A DNA stretch of 64,000 nt from Toxoplasma gondii ME49 (GCF_000006565.2 NC_031472.1:2942493-3006492), one strand, 5' to 3'; counted from the stretch's first letter, positions 1-14,300 are shown. The notes: a model not told the origin generated them from the sequence alone. Numbers and translations: made by a program.

Positions 1-1
1 C

Positions 2-3000
2 GAGGGGGGCGAGGCCCTCGTCGAGGGCGAGGGAGATCTGCAGAAGAGCTTCTATGGCAACGAGAAAAACAACACCAACATCAGACTGCATGCAACGGAC
101 GGAGACGGAGGCGAAGGTGCCCTCCTTGAGTGGCAGGAAGTGGAGAGGCGCGTAAAGGTCGAGGAGCTTAGGGAGAAGGAAGAGCGCGAAAGACGAAGAG
201 GCGTCGCGGCGAAACACGCAGAGATTTTGGCGGCAGATATTCAAGTTCCAGGCCTCGCAGCGGTGCGCCGGGAGGCGGCCCAGGAGGTTGCTGCATGGCT
301 GGCACACAGAGGGCTGAAGAGTGAAGAGAAAAGCAGAGGAGATCTCGAAAAAGGGCACGAGGAGGCAAGCAGGAGAGAGGGAGATCGAAGGCTGTCGCTC
401 GCCTCCTCGCCTTTTGAAAGAGAGGGGGACGATGACGAACTCAGCGCTGGTTTTGCAGCAGAAGCGAGAAGCAGTCAAGAAAAACGGTTTTCTCCCTCTT
501 CTTCGTCTTTGTCTCAGTCGCTGTCGTCGCCCGTTGGTGGGGTCAAAGAAGAAGAAAGATTTGCTGATTCCTCGCTTTTCCCCCGCGCTTCGTCGGCTGA
601 GTGGAGTGGAAGGAGAGGGGGGCGCGGGTCATCTGAGGCCGCCGCCTTCGCTCCAGAGAAAAGGGCGGCAGTCGTTTTGTCTCCGTCGACTGTTTCTCCG
701 GAAAATTCACTCTCACCTTCTGCCTCTCTGAGTGCACCTTCGTTTGTCCTCGCTACTGCAAATGCACGCATGCGAGATAGGCTGGTCTGTTCGCTCTACC
801 CCCGCAGCCGCGCAAATGAAGACTTCATTATAGCCTCTTCGTCTTCTTCTCTCTCTCCTTCGTCCTCCTGTTCTCTCTCTGCTTCTTCGGCTCCCTCTTC
901 GTCTTCCCCTTGCTCTTCTCTGTTCAGTTGTGAGGCATGTGAGAGCGAGAGCGACTCGGCTAGCGCGTCTACTCAGCGGCTTGTTCGGAGCGTGTCAGAA
1001 GAAGGGAGAGAGACAGAAAGGCCTTTCGAGAGGGGCGAGCACGAGAATCCGCTTTCTGAGGCAGAAGAAAGATTGATGAGGGCGGTTTTCTCGGAGGCTC
1101 TGGAGGCGTCGGGAGACCGAAGAGTTCCAGGGACTGACGAGCCAATGGACGTTTCCGCGATGTGCGCTCTTCCATCTTCCGTAGGAAGAAGAAGGCGCTC
1201 GTCTCCATTCTCTGGGGGGGGACGCGAAGGGATCGACGAGGCGTGCCTGACCCCACACGAGGGGTCTCCTTTTGGAGGGCCCTCTGGTGGCCGCGACCAG
1301 CCCGTGGGATCGGCCGCGACCCGTGGAGCCCTGAGGGACGGAGACACACCCGCGGGGCTGGAGACAAAACGAGTTAAGGGGGACAGCGAGTCGCGAGGGC
1401 GCAAGAGACACACCGTTCAGTGCGAAAGGGAAGACGAACCGACACCGTGTCGGTCGAAGAGAGACGAAGAGCGAGCAGAAGTTGCAGCGCGAAGAAAAAC
1501 GGAGTTTGACATGCGCTGGGCCGCCTCCTGTGCGGGGCTGGCGGGCGCAGAGGCCCTCGGCGTCTCCTCGCGGACCCCACAGAGAGGGCGAACGCGCCTA
1601 GGAGAAGAGACAGCGCTCGGAGTGGAGGCTGAAAGCTGCGGCGGAAGACACGGAGGCGAGGAAGACTTCCTCTTCGAGACAGGCGAGAACGCAGACGGAA
1701 GAAGTACGAAAGTCTCTCTTCAGAGTGGAGCTCGAAGGTGTGGACGAGACGACTCAGCGCGGTTTCTGTCTCAAGATCGAGACAGTTCAGAAACAAGGAA
1801 CCAAGAAAGAGAAGAAGAATTTGCGTCCTTCGACACCGGCTCTTCTGCGGGGCGAGGAGGAGGCAGAGCAGAAGAACACCCATCAACCGGAAGTTCTTCT
1901 TTTGCGCCGCCCGACGACCCTTTCGAAGATATGCGGCAAATCAAAGTCAATCGAGAACTTGCGGAGTTCTGGAAGGAACGAGGTGCCACAGACTTCGGAT
2001 TATATAACGAGTGTTACCTTCCTTTCACCACTCGAGTGTAAGTCAAGGCGAGTTTACGTTGGGCCTCCAGCGGTAGCTTCCAGGGACTCGTTTTTCGCAG
2101 TCCACAGAAAGTTCACTTTTTTTCGAACGACTCGAAAGTTCTTCTGCAGAACGGCGTGCTCCTTGCTGTCATCGACGGCGGGGCACTGACTCTCGGGATT
2201 CCGTTTCTTCTGTTTTTCTGTTCACTTTTCGTCCGATTTCCTGACGAGCTCTTCAGTGAACTTCTCTCAGCAGCTGCCTGGTGATCTCCCGTCTGCCTGT
2301 CCGCATCGACCCCAAGGAAGAAAACTCTGGTTGCCGTCATAGATCACCCGACACCTGGACACAAGTAGAAGTACCAATCATATATATATATATATATATA
2401 TATGCATGTGCATTTATATATGTATATATGTGTGCAGGTATTTGTAGGTATGCATGTGTATGTATGCGTGAATGTAGAAATGTCGGTGTACGTACATTTT
2501 ATCCACATATCTGCATGCACACACACCTGTAGGTTTTGCGTTTTTTCGTTTTCATTTCCAGAGGCGCTCTGGCGGCGTATCAAGCTACGCGGGAGAGTGC
2601 GGCTGTCTTCGACGTTTCCTTTCGCCGCGTCTGGCACTTCCGCGGCCGCGACAGACTATCTGTCCTCGATATGCTGCTCTCCTGCGACCTGGAGCGCGGC
2701 ATGCGGGTGAGAGAAAAGGAAGTCTTCTGCAGCTCGAAAGAAACTCTTTTTTCGCAGAAAAAAGAGACCCAGCCGCTGCACGCAAGATCGGTAGATCGGT
2801 CACCAGAGAGAGAGAGAGAGTAAACACGAGAAAGAGACAAGAGGCAAGAGAGAACGCGGCAGAGAGAGAAGGACGAAGAACGAGAAAGACAGATAAGGAA
2901 TACGAAGGACAGAGAACAAATGAGAGAGTGACGGAGAGCGACTAAGCAGTAAAGTTGTGGATTTTTTGTGAGAGAAAGATACGCGAAGGAACTGTGTCGA

Positions 3001-4196
3001 AGGACAACCTGAGAGGACTGGCCTCAACGAGTCGAAATGTGTGCTTTTGAAATACGTATCATGGTCTTCTGGGATCCTCCGCGGCACATCGCCGTATACA
3101 TATATATATACATATATAAATATAAATGTGTATTTATTTGTAAGTATTCAAGCGCCAAATATGCGCAGGAGTTTGATTTCGACCGTGGAGAGTGTGGATG
3201 AGGTTGAAGAGAAGGGCGTTCGCCTGGTGTCGAAGTGCGAGTTCGACAAATGAGAGAGTTTGAGAAGTCGAGGCGAAGGAGACAGAACGCTTCGTTTGCA
3301 TACAGAGCCTCGCGTTCTCTCAAAGCTAGGAATGAAGTCCGTCACCTGGAGTGGCGTAGCCACTGAGAGCGAACTCGTCAAATTATTTGGGGACTGCGTG
3401 CACCGCTTGAATCCCCTGACGCTTTCTGATCTGTCTCTGTCTCCCTGTTTTGCATTCCTGTCTCAACTGCACCCTTCGCGCGCCGTTCGTCCCTCTTGTG
3501 TCTGCTTTCCCCTCTGGGTGCCGTTGTCTGCCAGATGCCGTCGTGTCTGTTCTCTCCTTTCTCTCTCCGCATGCGTTGCTACACATGCGTTTGCGTCCTG
3601 CGTCTTGCGCATCCTCTGTAGGTGGGGGACGCGCAATACGCCGTTCTCCTGGACTCGCGCGGCCTCGTTTTGGATGACTGCTTCGTCGCGAAGCTCAGCA
3701 GTCGCGTCGAGGTCTGGCTTTCCGGTGCGGCGCCTTCTCACTGCTTCGACTATGTCGCGCAGTTCATCAACTACTGCCGGTGGGCTACACACTCGGAAAC
3801 GCATCGCGTTCTGTCCACTGTTTTGTTGTCTCGCTCGACTGCGTTTCCGCGGCCAAGGAATCTGGGGACTCTGCCAGGGCGTCGAAGGGAGGACGTTCGC
3901 CGTTGATCGTCGTTTCTGATCGAGTGCAGACATGTTTGCTCGAACACAACTGACGCGGATCGATCGCGGGATGAACGCAAAATAGCCTGCATCCTTTCCT
4001 TGGCGCTGGCATCCCGAAACGCTCATGCTGCCTGGTAGCTGCATGCAGAAAAAGCCGAAGCACTCGCAGCTGTGGGCTCTGCAGCTGTGCTCGGAAAAGC
4101 CAGACTCGCGCATCATCAGCCACAACCTGGAATGCATGTGCCTGCTTCAACACACATGAGAGCCTCCCTTCTCTCTCCACAGTGTTAAATTATATC

Positions 4197-4228
<32 letters not shown>

Positions 4229-7200
4229 GTATGCATATGTATATATATATATATATATAAATATATATAAATATATATATTTATATATATATATATATGT
4301 AAAGACGATGTGAATGCACGTTTCTTGTTGACGAGCTTGTCGTACTTTGTCTCTTAGTCTTCGAACATTTCCGTAGGATTTTGTGGTGCAGACCTCCTCT
4401 AGGAGACGCGTATCCATCACGGAGGCACCTGCGAGTCGATCCGGTTTCTTGTTTCACTGCAGTCCACCTCTCTGACTGTCAGGTCTTTTGTTTTTTTGGC
4501 TTTCGCAGACAAACTGGGCTTGACGTCTCTCTCACGCCGCTCCGCTCCTCCGCTTGCGTTATTGCTCTTCAAGGACCTCGCGCGTTTGACATTCTTGCCG
4601 ACCGTGTGCAGACCTCTCGTTCTTCTCCCTCTTCTCTCTCTCCTTCTGTCTCGTCTCTCTCTCCTTCTGTCTCTTCTTCTTCTTTGGTCGACAGCGGAGT
4701 GGCTGGAGGGAGAACGGCGGAAGGCCAAGAGACTCAACATTCGTCTGTGCGTTCAGACGAGGCGACCGGCGAAGAAGGAGAGTATGTTCCTCGTGTGCAA
4801 ATGCGGACTGCGTGGGGGACGCCGCTGACTGTCGAGGGGCTGATGGATTTGCCGTACATGTCCGCGTTCGAGATAGGCGTTGCGACCCGACGATCGCTCG
4901 ACCGGTGAGCGCACAACATCCAATAGGCATGGTGAAAGAGACCACGGAAAAAAATCTAGCACAAGTCAGGTCTGCTCTGCAGAAGGCGAGTAAAATACCA
5001 TTGGAGACACATATATATACACACACATATCTGAAGGATTGGCATATGCAAGCAGACATGCCCAATTGGACTGGTGCTTGAGGCAGCGTCTCTTTTCCAT
5101 GTACTGGGCTCTTTCCATTCGCTCTGAATTTCCTGAAAACGCACTTTCAACAACGCGAGCGTGGCTGCATGCAGAGAGCGGCATATTTACGTCAACGGCC
5201 ATGCGAACGCATTTGGAATATGCATATATATATATATATATATTTATATGTATTATATATATATATATATAGGTGGATCTGTAAGAATGCACAGTGTATG
5301 TGAGTGGTAGAGAGGATATCTGGTTTTTTTCACATCTTTTCTAGGGCCGAACTCTGTTGGGAAGACGCGACATGCCTTCGGTTGGGCTCGACGGGAGAAG
5401 ACGGACTCGAAGTTTCATTTGCCTCGCCGGCTCCGGCACTGGCGTTCCTTAAGTAAGATTTTCGAAGAAGTAGAAAAGCGACTCGAAAGCGTTCCGATCG
5501 CGAAGAAGATGGGTGGGTCGCGTCTGTGTTCTCAGTTGGGAGACGGTGAGAGAAGTCGAAGTCGAACTTACAGGCTCCAGGATGCGCGTGCAGATGCGCG
5601 TCAGAAGTATCAGACACAAACGCAAACAAGCTCCGTCGTACCCCTCGGTGTTTCTCATTTCTCGTGAAGACGAATTCTCTGTTTCTCTTTTGTAGGCTTC
5701 TCTTCGACCCTCCTTCGTCTCCTTCACCTCCCGCGGTCGTCGCTTCTTGCCTTTCTCCCCCTTCCATGCCTCCCCTGTCTTCTTCCTCTTCGTCTGTTGC
5801 TTCTTCTGTGTCGTCGGTTGGCCCTGCGTCTGCTCTCGTTCCTTCCCTTGGATGTCTGCATGCACTGGACATGCTGCGGATGGAGTCTGGCCTAGTGCGA
5901 GTGGGCGTGGACGTAAAGACTCATCATAGCCTTCCGCAGGCGTCTCTCTGTTCGCTCTTGTCGCTCTACAAAATTCGCCGAAGGTTGCTGCTGAGCTACG
6001 AGGCCGTTCAAAAGCAGTTCACCCTGGGGGCAAAGATGCAACGTGTGGGGATCATCGTAGGGCATGCGGACCGTCTTGCCGCAGTCGGCGCTTGGGTTCG
6101 CGCAGAGGATCGGAGGCGACGAGAAAGTCAGCGCCTCTGGCTGTCTCTGCGCGGGGCGCGGCCTCCACACACGAAGCGCAAGACTCTCGGCGAAGCGCAG
6201 CGAAGGCGCAGAGAAGCAGAAGAAGTAAGGCGCGAAATGCAGCCGACACACACCTCTTGGTTGGTGCCGCTGTGTGTACAGCCTTTTGGAACTTGAGAAG
6301 GACGGTTGAGAGTCCGCTTGGTTCTTTGTGACCGTTTTTCTCACAAATAGCTCGAAGCGTTCCTGTTGATTTACGTCGACATCTGTCGACTTCATGTCCC
6401 TGGTGCCGGAGGTAGAGGAGAACGCAGCAACACAGTCAGGGGTGGGCTGTGCGCTCGTCTCAGTTAGAAGGGAGAAGCTCGATGGTTGACGTGCATGCAA
6501 ATGTTCTGAATTGCGACATAAAACTGGGGAACTGTTTGCCGTTCTAGACGTTCCGTCCTCAATAAACGCTGGTTCTGACTACGTTTTCCGTGGACCGAAA
6601 ATCCATGCCAGTACCAATGCAGACAGCAGTGAAGTTTCAGGGGTCTGTGCTCGTCGCAGAGAACGTTGTCGCCAGTTTCCTTGATTCGTATTCGTTTCAG
6701 TCTGAATTCCAGTGCACTGGATAGAAAAAAGGTGAAGTTAGGCACAGCGTGTGCGACTTGGATCCGGTAAACAAAGACCTTCAAGATCTAAACCAGTAGG
6801 CGAACTCGTGCCTGTTGTTTCTCCGGACTGAAGGAGAAGGAAACCGCGCGAGTTACGAGCCTCAACGTTCGACAGGGAGGAACTTCTTGGAGCTTCTCCT
6901 TCGAATCGGAAGCAAATCCGAGATGAAAAAGAGAGCTGCTGTCGTGAGTATCGAGAGTGCGGGAACTTCTCTCTTTTTATGCAGGAAACAGTGAACAAAG
7001 ATGAGGAAGATCTCCTCATCGGATTCGCCTCAGGAACTCACGAAGACGCCTCTCGCGCCTGGCGTTCACAGCCGCGCGACCCTCGTCTCCCTGCTTCCGG
7101 AGCTTCTTCCCTCGTCCCGAAGATTCGTCGACGATCCTCTGTGGCTGTCGTTTCTCCACCTTTGGAGACGGAGAGCAGAAAGCGTCAACCAGAAGGGTAC

Positions 7201-8877
7201 TTTCCTTTTCACGGCTGCATCATCATGTCGAATCCCCACCGCAGACCGATCGGTGTGGTTACCTCCTGCTCGTGGAGTCCTCATTTCAAAAGCCGGCTCG
7301 CCCAGGGACTGGTTCTTAGGGAGTTCGCGAAGCATAATCAGGTGAGGAAGATAGACAGAGAGAACAAGACGGAGAAGTGAGCGAACGAGAGAGAGGAAAC
7401 GAGAATGAAAAGGAAGAAAAAGAGGGGGGAAGAGAGACAAGAAGAGGGAGAATAAGAGGAAGACGAGCGAGGGAAGGAGAGAGAATAGACTCGGAAAGGC
7501 GGCGCGACACTGTAGATCGTTCTGGGAGGCATGAAGTGGAGAAAGGAGGATCTATGTGGATGGAGAGGTCTGGGGATGCATTGTGTTTTCACAGTCGTTG
7601 GTATGAAGTGGTTTTTAACTGCTGGGAACTGTAGTTTTTATCCTGAAATTACGGGACCGGGTTGCCTATTTCCTTTTTGAAATTCCTGTCGTCATAGGTC
7701 GTGTTGTGGGAGGGGTAAAGGAGAAAGCACCAGGGAGAAGAAACTCGAAATGATTTAGAGGCGAAGTGCCACAGGTCCCTTTCCTACCTGTGGCAACGAG
7801 CACGAGTCGATATATTTCTGGCGAGCTGGGAATCAGAAAACCCCTGAGAGAAGAAAGCGAAAATAGAGGTTAGACAGAACAGAGAGACAGGAGGCGAAGC
7901 TCAAACGAATATGGAGATGTCTTTCTCGCTGTCTTTTCGTTTCGCTGGGGAGTGTCGGTTTCCCCAATAAGAAAAAGCCTGGGTTGTCTCTGTGTCAGCT
8001 TCTTGGTTTCCACCGCGTTTTTAGCCTTGCGTTGTTTCGGAGCTACGCGCTTTCTTCCACTCTGTGTGTCGGTTTTTTTTCGTGGTTTCCGGGCCTTCAT
8101 CGCCATATTGTCCTTGGTTCTCCGACATTCGTTTTTCGGGCGTTTCAGGCTCTCCTCCTCACGATCCTGTCTCATGGTTTTAGTCCGATTTTCGTTTTAT
8201 GTCCAGGCTCTCCTCATTGCCATTCCTCTGCCGGTGCCCGCCCACTGGTCAGCGAGGCGTCGGGGCCGAGCGCTGCGAAGCAAGCAGTTCAGGTGTCTCG
8301 TGCCGGGTCAAGTCCACCGTCTCCCTTTTGTCCCCCACAATTATCCTCAGGTGAAGAGAAAATGTTACTCTAAAGCCGTTTCCCAGTTCTCTCAGGCATC
8401 GCTAGGTCTCTGCTTCTTCTTGGCTTGTCTGCATGCACGAAAAGCTTTGCTGCCTCAATTCCCCAAGTCCGCATGGGTGCTTCGGGTGTTCCAGGGGCCA
8501 GGGGCAGGAGATCTTCATGCTTTGCATGCTGTCTCTTGTCGGTGTGCACTTTCCTAAACCCCCGTGAACTTTTGTCGACGCGTTCCGGCTAAAGAACCGA
8601 GACTTTTAGGTGGGCACGAGCATCAGTGTGCTCTGTGTGTTTGGATCTCTGGATAAGTTGACCTTTCGAGTTCCAAGGTCTTTCCCGAGGTTGTCGGTCT
8701 CGCTGTTGGCGCGTCAGGGATGTTCGTCCCCGTCGAGGGCTCCCCCATTTCCGATCGAATGTCTCCTTTTCTCCTCTCCTTCAGTCCGACAGAGACAGGG
8801 CGAGAAGCGTCGAGAGGCCCTTCGTGAGAGACGAGAAGAAGAAAGAAAAGGCAAGGCTGAAGGTGCGTTCGCTGTAA
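2..8877 (+). CDS. GcvT / aminomethyltransferase (glycine cleavage T-protein)-like protein, 5' partial
   Basis: Nine exons in phase: <2-2037, 2562-2706, 3622-3779, 4509-4904, 5345-5452, 5696-6056, 6985-7341, 8207-8350, 8785-8877 (1265 codons, TAA at 8875). The frame is open from base 2, so the start lies off the left edge. The family moves the aminomethyl group of glycine from lipoyl H-protein to tetrahydrofolate in mitochondria. T-protein landmarks in order: AVFDVS (exon 2), GLVLDDCFV with the Asp pair matching the catalytic Asp region (exon 3), ALQGPRAFDIL and LMDLPYM (exon 4), STGEDGLEVS (exon 5), LRMESGLVRVG (exon 6), PIGVVTSCSWSP (exon 7) and LPFVPHNYP (exon 8). The roughly 640 residues before the fold are low-complexity, rich in Ser, Arg and Glu, and match no domain I know. 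Two Ser-rich insertions interrupt the fold in exons 4 and 6, so it is much longer than the usual ~400 residues. A fused or dehydrogenase-associated GcvT protein is a possible alternative. Confidence 0.85.
2380..2403. repeat. (TA)n microsatellite in GcvT intron 1
   Basis: About twelve TA dinucleotides, followed by an AT-rich stretch with TATGTATG variants to about 2465. It lies between exons 1 and 2 of the T-protein-like gene. Confidence 0.9.
4191..4300. repeat. AT-rich (TA)n block in GcvT intron 3
   Basis: About 110 bases of TA repeats interrupted by CATGTATGCA-like steps, inside the intron between 3779 and 4509. Smaller blocks of the same kind lie at about 3098-3140 and 5217-5273, also intronic. 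Confidence 0.9.
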
Positions 8878-11300
8878 ATAACTGCAGCGACATGATAGAG
8901 CGATTTCTTCGGCACCGTAGAGTTCGAAAATGCGCGTTGGAGAAGGAAAACGCGGAAGGAGGACTCGTGGCGCGATCAAGGCGGAGCGTTGATACGCACG
9001 TAGTTCGGAAGAACGACTTGGCAGGACTTTAAAGAAACGCCGAGAAAGGCGTCAACAAGGGAGAGAGACACTGGAGAAAAGAGGGGCGAATGAGAGATTC
9101 TCTGCGACAGGAAACGGTCACGGTGGAATCATATCATAGTCACCAGAGTGACAGTTACACAGCGCAACCACTGCGCCCTGCGATCAGGCGAAGCGACACC
9201 CGGGAACAGGGAGAGGAAGCAAGGGGAACGCTCCAGAGACCAGCATGGTGCTCCAAAGACCATCGGCATTGTGCTATGTGCAGCATTTTCTTGGTCAGAA
9301 GTTGTGAGAAAAAGACGAAGGTACAGACTGAGTCTGGCTTCCAGTCTCTCAGGCAGTCGAAAGGAGGTAGTTCGCATCATGTTTGTTCTACGCGTCTCAG
9401 TTGCTGGAAAACGTAGTAGAGTTTGGCGCTGTAAACAGAGACTGACTCAACATCTGAGAAGACCATCTCAGAGCTCAGACTTGCGAGAAAACGAGCTGGA
9501 GCCTCACAGGCGCAAACACAGAAGGCGTCTTCGCCGTCTAAGCAGAAACTTTACTCTTGCCCACGCACCTTACACAAGAGGAGGGGACCTGCGACTTCTC
9601 AGAAGAAGACGAACAGGAAGACAACTCGCACGATTTCTTTCGTAAAGCACTGTGGTGAAGCGGCTCCTTCCCTCCTAAATTGGCCCCCTGCTTTCGTGGA
9701 TGGGCTTCTTTGCATCGTAATCGGCGGTTGTCTCGCAAATCCACCACTCTTTTCCTAGATCCAACTGTCCACGCGCACACCCGACCCGCTCGGCGATTCC
9801 CGCTTTGAAAACTCGAGTGCTCTTCCGTCACTTCGTGACGCAAAGAAGAGCGAACGAGTGCGACGTGCGGAGAGCTTCTGTGGTTTTCACTGGTACGCGA
9901 AGAGCTCCTCCACAGGCAGTGTGCCAGCTAACAATTTGCGCGGTGGCTCTACACCTCCCTGACGTGTAGTTTCCTTCCTGGAGCTGTTGACCGCGCCGAA
10001 GGAGGAGGCCGCGCTCTCTGAGCAGCCGAGCGGTCGTTCGCCATATTTTTTTGATGGCGAGACTCTCCCAGTTTGTGAGGAAAGGCGAGGCGTCGGTTTT
10101 TCAACTTTCGCGCAGCAAGCCTGGAGAGGGACCTTGGGTCTTTCGTATCGATCGGTTCACGAGAAGAACGGTGACGACGTGTCTCCCGCTCTGCTCAAAA
10201 AGTCCGGAAATCCTCCCAACTTTGTGAACTCCTCGAACCGCTGCGTTGGCGGTGTCTCTCTGCCAGTGGGCACACGGCGCTGTGGAGTTTCTCCTCGACG
10301 GCGGTCCTCGGGGGGGGGGGGGGCGGAGGGACCGGTGTCGGGGGGTCGACGGCCTGTGCTCCTTTGAGGAAGGAAACGGCAAAAGCGAAGACGAGGCGTT
10401 GAGAGAAAAAGCAGAGCCAGCGCCTCCCCGTTTCCTCTACTGCAGGTTCCAGTCTTATATCTCTGTCGAGGACTTTTTCGGAACGCTACCTCGTCTGGCA
10501 GTCCCGTTCTGTCTCCGGTTGTCTCTTTTGCGCTAGCTGTTGCGGGACTCTGGAGCGTGCAGCGCTGTTTTTTCCTTCTTCAGTCCACACCTTGAGGATC
10601 TCTTGGCTCTGAGTAGGATTTCGAGCGCATTTCTTGGCGCTGGAATCCCTGAATTACACTCCGGTGTGTGGGGGGAACCGAGCGACGCAAACGCGCCAGT
10701 TCGATGACTCTTTTGAGGCAGTCGAAGAGAAGACAAAGACACCGGACGGAGTGTCGAGAAAGACAAGCAGAAAACGTTTCCAGAACGAGCAAGTGAAACG
10801 CTGAAGAACTGTGCTCTGTCGCAGCTAATGCGGCTCTGGTTGGGGACGGATGTAAATGGAGGGGAGAAAATGTGCATCATCATTTCTGGTGGAGATGGAG
10901 GAAAAAACGACGAGGCTGGAGTGGCTTCCTGGTGACGCTGTGTCTTCAAACGTTCTCCCTCGTCCGTTTCCGTGGTTCCTCTGAACACTGATTTCTCTCC
11001 GGCGTGTGAAGTTCCACTTCTATGCACGTACTTTCGTCAATATCTCTCTCCTCAGAGAACGAGTCAAGTCAAGTATTCCCCTGCTTTCTCACTGCAAACG
11101 GCAGCGAAGCTACATAAGACTCGGAGGAAGTTTGGAATCAATTTCTGTCTTTCTCTCGTCTTTTACTCCTTAGTGTTCGGCGTCTCCCTTCTCTTTCTCT
11201 CTCTGATTTTCCTCCCGTTCGATGCATCTCTCTCTCCTTCGAAAGTCACTGCCGGATTTAATCGACATTCCGTCATCCCTACCCCGACGCTGAAGCAAAC
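8878..11300. other. Intergenic region between GcvT-like and GH36-like genes
   Basis: About 2.4 kb holding the 3' flank of the T-protein-like gene and the promoter and leader of the GH36-like gene. Open frames here (for example 9987-10367 on + and 10533-11027 on -) show no family motif and no consistent splice chain. A run of 14 G residues occupies 10310-10323. The last ~250 bases before the ATG at 11301 are pyrimidine-rich, as is common for leaders in this group. No other element is visible. Confidence 0.6.
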
Positions 11301-14300
11301 ATGGAGTCTGTCTCTCCAGACCTCAGTTCTCCCCTTCCTCCTCCAGATTCGGTTTCTGCTCTGTCTCCCTCTTCTTCTCCTTCTTCTTCGTCTTCGTCTT
11401 CCTCTTCTTCATCTTCTTCTCCCTCTTGTACTTCTTCATCTTCTTCTCCCTCTTCTTCTTCCGCTTCTTCTTCTTTCTTTCTCTCGATGTCTCCAGTGGG
11501 TCTTGGGAGCGACGTTTGCTGTGTCCAGACAGCTCAAGTAGAGAGTCCGTTTGCTGCATTTTCTCCGTTTTCCTCGAAAGCACCAAGTCTCTTTCACCCC
11601 TCGAAATACGCCGCAACGCATGCAGGAAGAAAACAGCCAACTGCCTCCTCTGTCTCGGGGACCTTCCTCTCTCTTATCTCTCTGAAACTTGCTTCCTTCT
11701 CAGAGAAGCCCAGCCATGCACATCGCTCGAAGGAAACTGCTGAAGGGAACCCCACAAAGACCGCCTGTGCACAAGAGACGCCTCTTCAGCGAGGCGCGGG
11801 GGAATGTGAAAAGCAAGAAGAAGAGATTCGAGTCAGCGAGAGTCCGTGGAGCCTAGAGATCCCCTTTCGGATCTTCTGGCGCTTCAACAAGATACCAGAC
11901 CTCAACACTCTCGAACATGTCTCGTCGGTGACTTCTACCTCTTCTCCTCCAACGTATTCATCCTCTTATCCCTCGTCTTCCTCCTCGCCTTCCTCCTCGT
12001 CTTCCTCTTCTTCTCCCTCTACATCTCCTTATTCGTCATCCTCTTCTTGCGCTTCTTCCTCTCCTATTTCCTCATCTACTTCTTCTGCTGGTCGTCCTGC
12101 GTCGTCTTTTGAGTGCGCGGCGGATGCGTCTTCGGTACCTTTTCTCGGCATGCGTTGCATGCACAAGTCAGCAACGCAGATGGCCGAGAGAGGAGGACCT
12201 GAGGACGCTACGGACGCCTTGTTTAGGTGGATGCCCAACTCACGAGAAACAGCTCCATGTGAAGCGGAAGCTGTCTGCGAGTGGAGTGGAGGAGAAGAAC
12301 GCCCTTTCGAATCCAGCAGCGAAGGCAGCAGAGGAAACGGTCGCGGTCTCGCAAGACTGGGAGGCGAGGAAACACCGCAGGCTTCTCCCCGTTCTCCCTC
12401 CTGGGTGTCTGCAAGTCATGGAGCACGCGTCTCTTTTGAAAACATTCTCTGCTTGCACAGCTGGAAGATCTTCTGGACTGCTCCTTGTCTGCCTCCTTCT
12501 CTGCATCAAATTCCAGAGCCGACGCTCTTTCTCCTCGCGCGGGTATCCCCGCCTCGAACGCTGTGTGCGCCCTCCACCTCGCCTTCTCAGTCGACTCTTT
12601 CTTCCAGTCCGAGTTCTTCCTCTTCCCACACAGATCCGGTCGATTCTTTCCACTCACATTCTGCAACTTCTGCGCGCCGCGACTTCTTGGAGACTTCTGT
12701 CTCGCCAGGCTGGTTTCTTGTCGCTCCTCTTGCGGACGCAGACGGAGACAGCACAGCTTCCCTGCGAGGCCCTCAGAATGCAGAGGAGACATCAGAAACT
12801 GGTGAGCACTGAACGAGTGTGCATGCACCTCCTGGCGGCCTGGGCGCCTTCTGCATGGAAGCCGAAAGTCCAGCGCTTCCTTCTTTCTCACAGTCACTGG
12901 AAACGGACCAAGGGAGAGAACCGAGATCCTCAGCGAGGATTCGAAACCGTGGAAGATTGAAAATTCTGCCCATCCACTCCAGTGAACGACCGTCAACGAT
13001 GAAACGCATGTGATGCTAGTCAAACAGGCGAGTGCTCGCTCTTGGATGAAAACGAACTGGAAAAGCCTGAGTATCTCCTGCGTGTCCGGTCTCGAGCGTT
13101 GTGAGATTCTCCTACTCTCTCAGAGCTAGTTCGCTCTCCACATTTTGACTACTCCGCCTTTTGTCAGAAAGCAACCTTACAGTATTTACAAGAAAGCCTG
13201 GGTTCAACGGTTTTTGTGTTTCGGAGACTTTCACTGCATGAATAATACTTTTCTCACACTCAAAGATCCGTCCTCACATCCTGTACTTGGGGGTCCTAGG
13301 CAAGCCGCAGACTTCGCTATGGAAAGAGATGCAGGCGTTCACCTTGGAACTGTAGGGATGGAGATACACACGCGTTTCAGTCCCCTGTAGGTCTTGTGAG
13401 AGTCCAGTTGAGGTCTCAGAATGCCAATTGGCAAGGGGTGGTGCGAAGTCTAGCTTCAGTCCTTCCTGGATGACCAGCGCTTCTGCATCGCTATGTAGAT
13501 GTAGAGGGAATACCTTCGGACTGCTGAACCGTGTACTTTGGCAACAAGCGAAGAGATTCCTGTACACGCAGTTACACGCAGTGGGAGAGAAGACCGCCCT
13601 TTGAGGGGGCATGGACCTACATATCGTATCGTGTAAGGGAAAGGACAGGAGCGCGACACCGCCTCCAGCGGAGTGCAGGCTAGGACGAATAGCAAGTCTG
13701 CTTGCCACTGTCGTTTCCTGATGACGAACTCGAATCTCTGTGTCCCGTTCCCTTGCGCAGATTTCGTTCTCCAGGTAACGACCGGCAACTCGTGCAAGGC
13801 CCTGCGAGACGGGGCTCGCGTCCTCCTCTGTCTCCACTCCGACCGTCCTCTGCCCAGCGTGAGATAATTGGTCGAACTTCCCACAGAAGCGTTCTTCTTA
13901 AGTTCAGATCAGTGCAAACGGTTTGCCGTGAACAGCTTTGCAGAGACGAGCTCTTTTCACTGATTTCAACAACAGGACCTGGTTTGGCTTGTTCTTTGAA
14001 TGTTGTTTCTGACTGTTTGTGTCCTCTTCTATTGTCTTCTCGGTGCCTCAACTTCTGTGCCTTTTGCCTCAGCAAGGTTCACCACACTTTCTGCTCCTTC
14101 TGAATGAGTGTGCTTCTGCCGTGTTGGCTCTCTTCTTGTGGCTTTTTTTACTCGCCTGCCCCTCCGATCTGGAAGTCTTTGTTCGCTCGCTCGTGCCTCC
14201 TTCTGGATTGTCCTCAGCCGCGTGCTTGCGTGGAGTTTTTCTCTGTTCTTCTCGGTCCCCTTTTTCCAGCTTCTTCGCCTCTTCGGCTACGTGGCGTCAA

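Noticed and set aside
11323..11640. Lys/Arg-rich minus-strand frame
   Set aside because: It is the complement of the poly-Ser tract in GH36-like exon 1.
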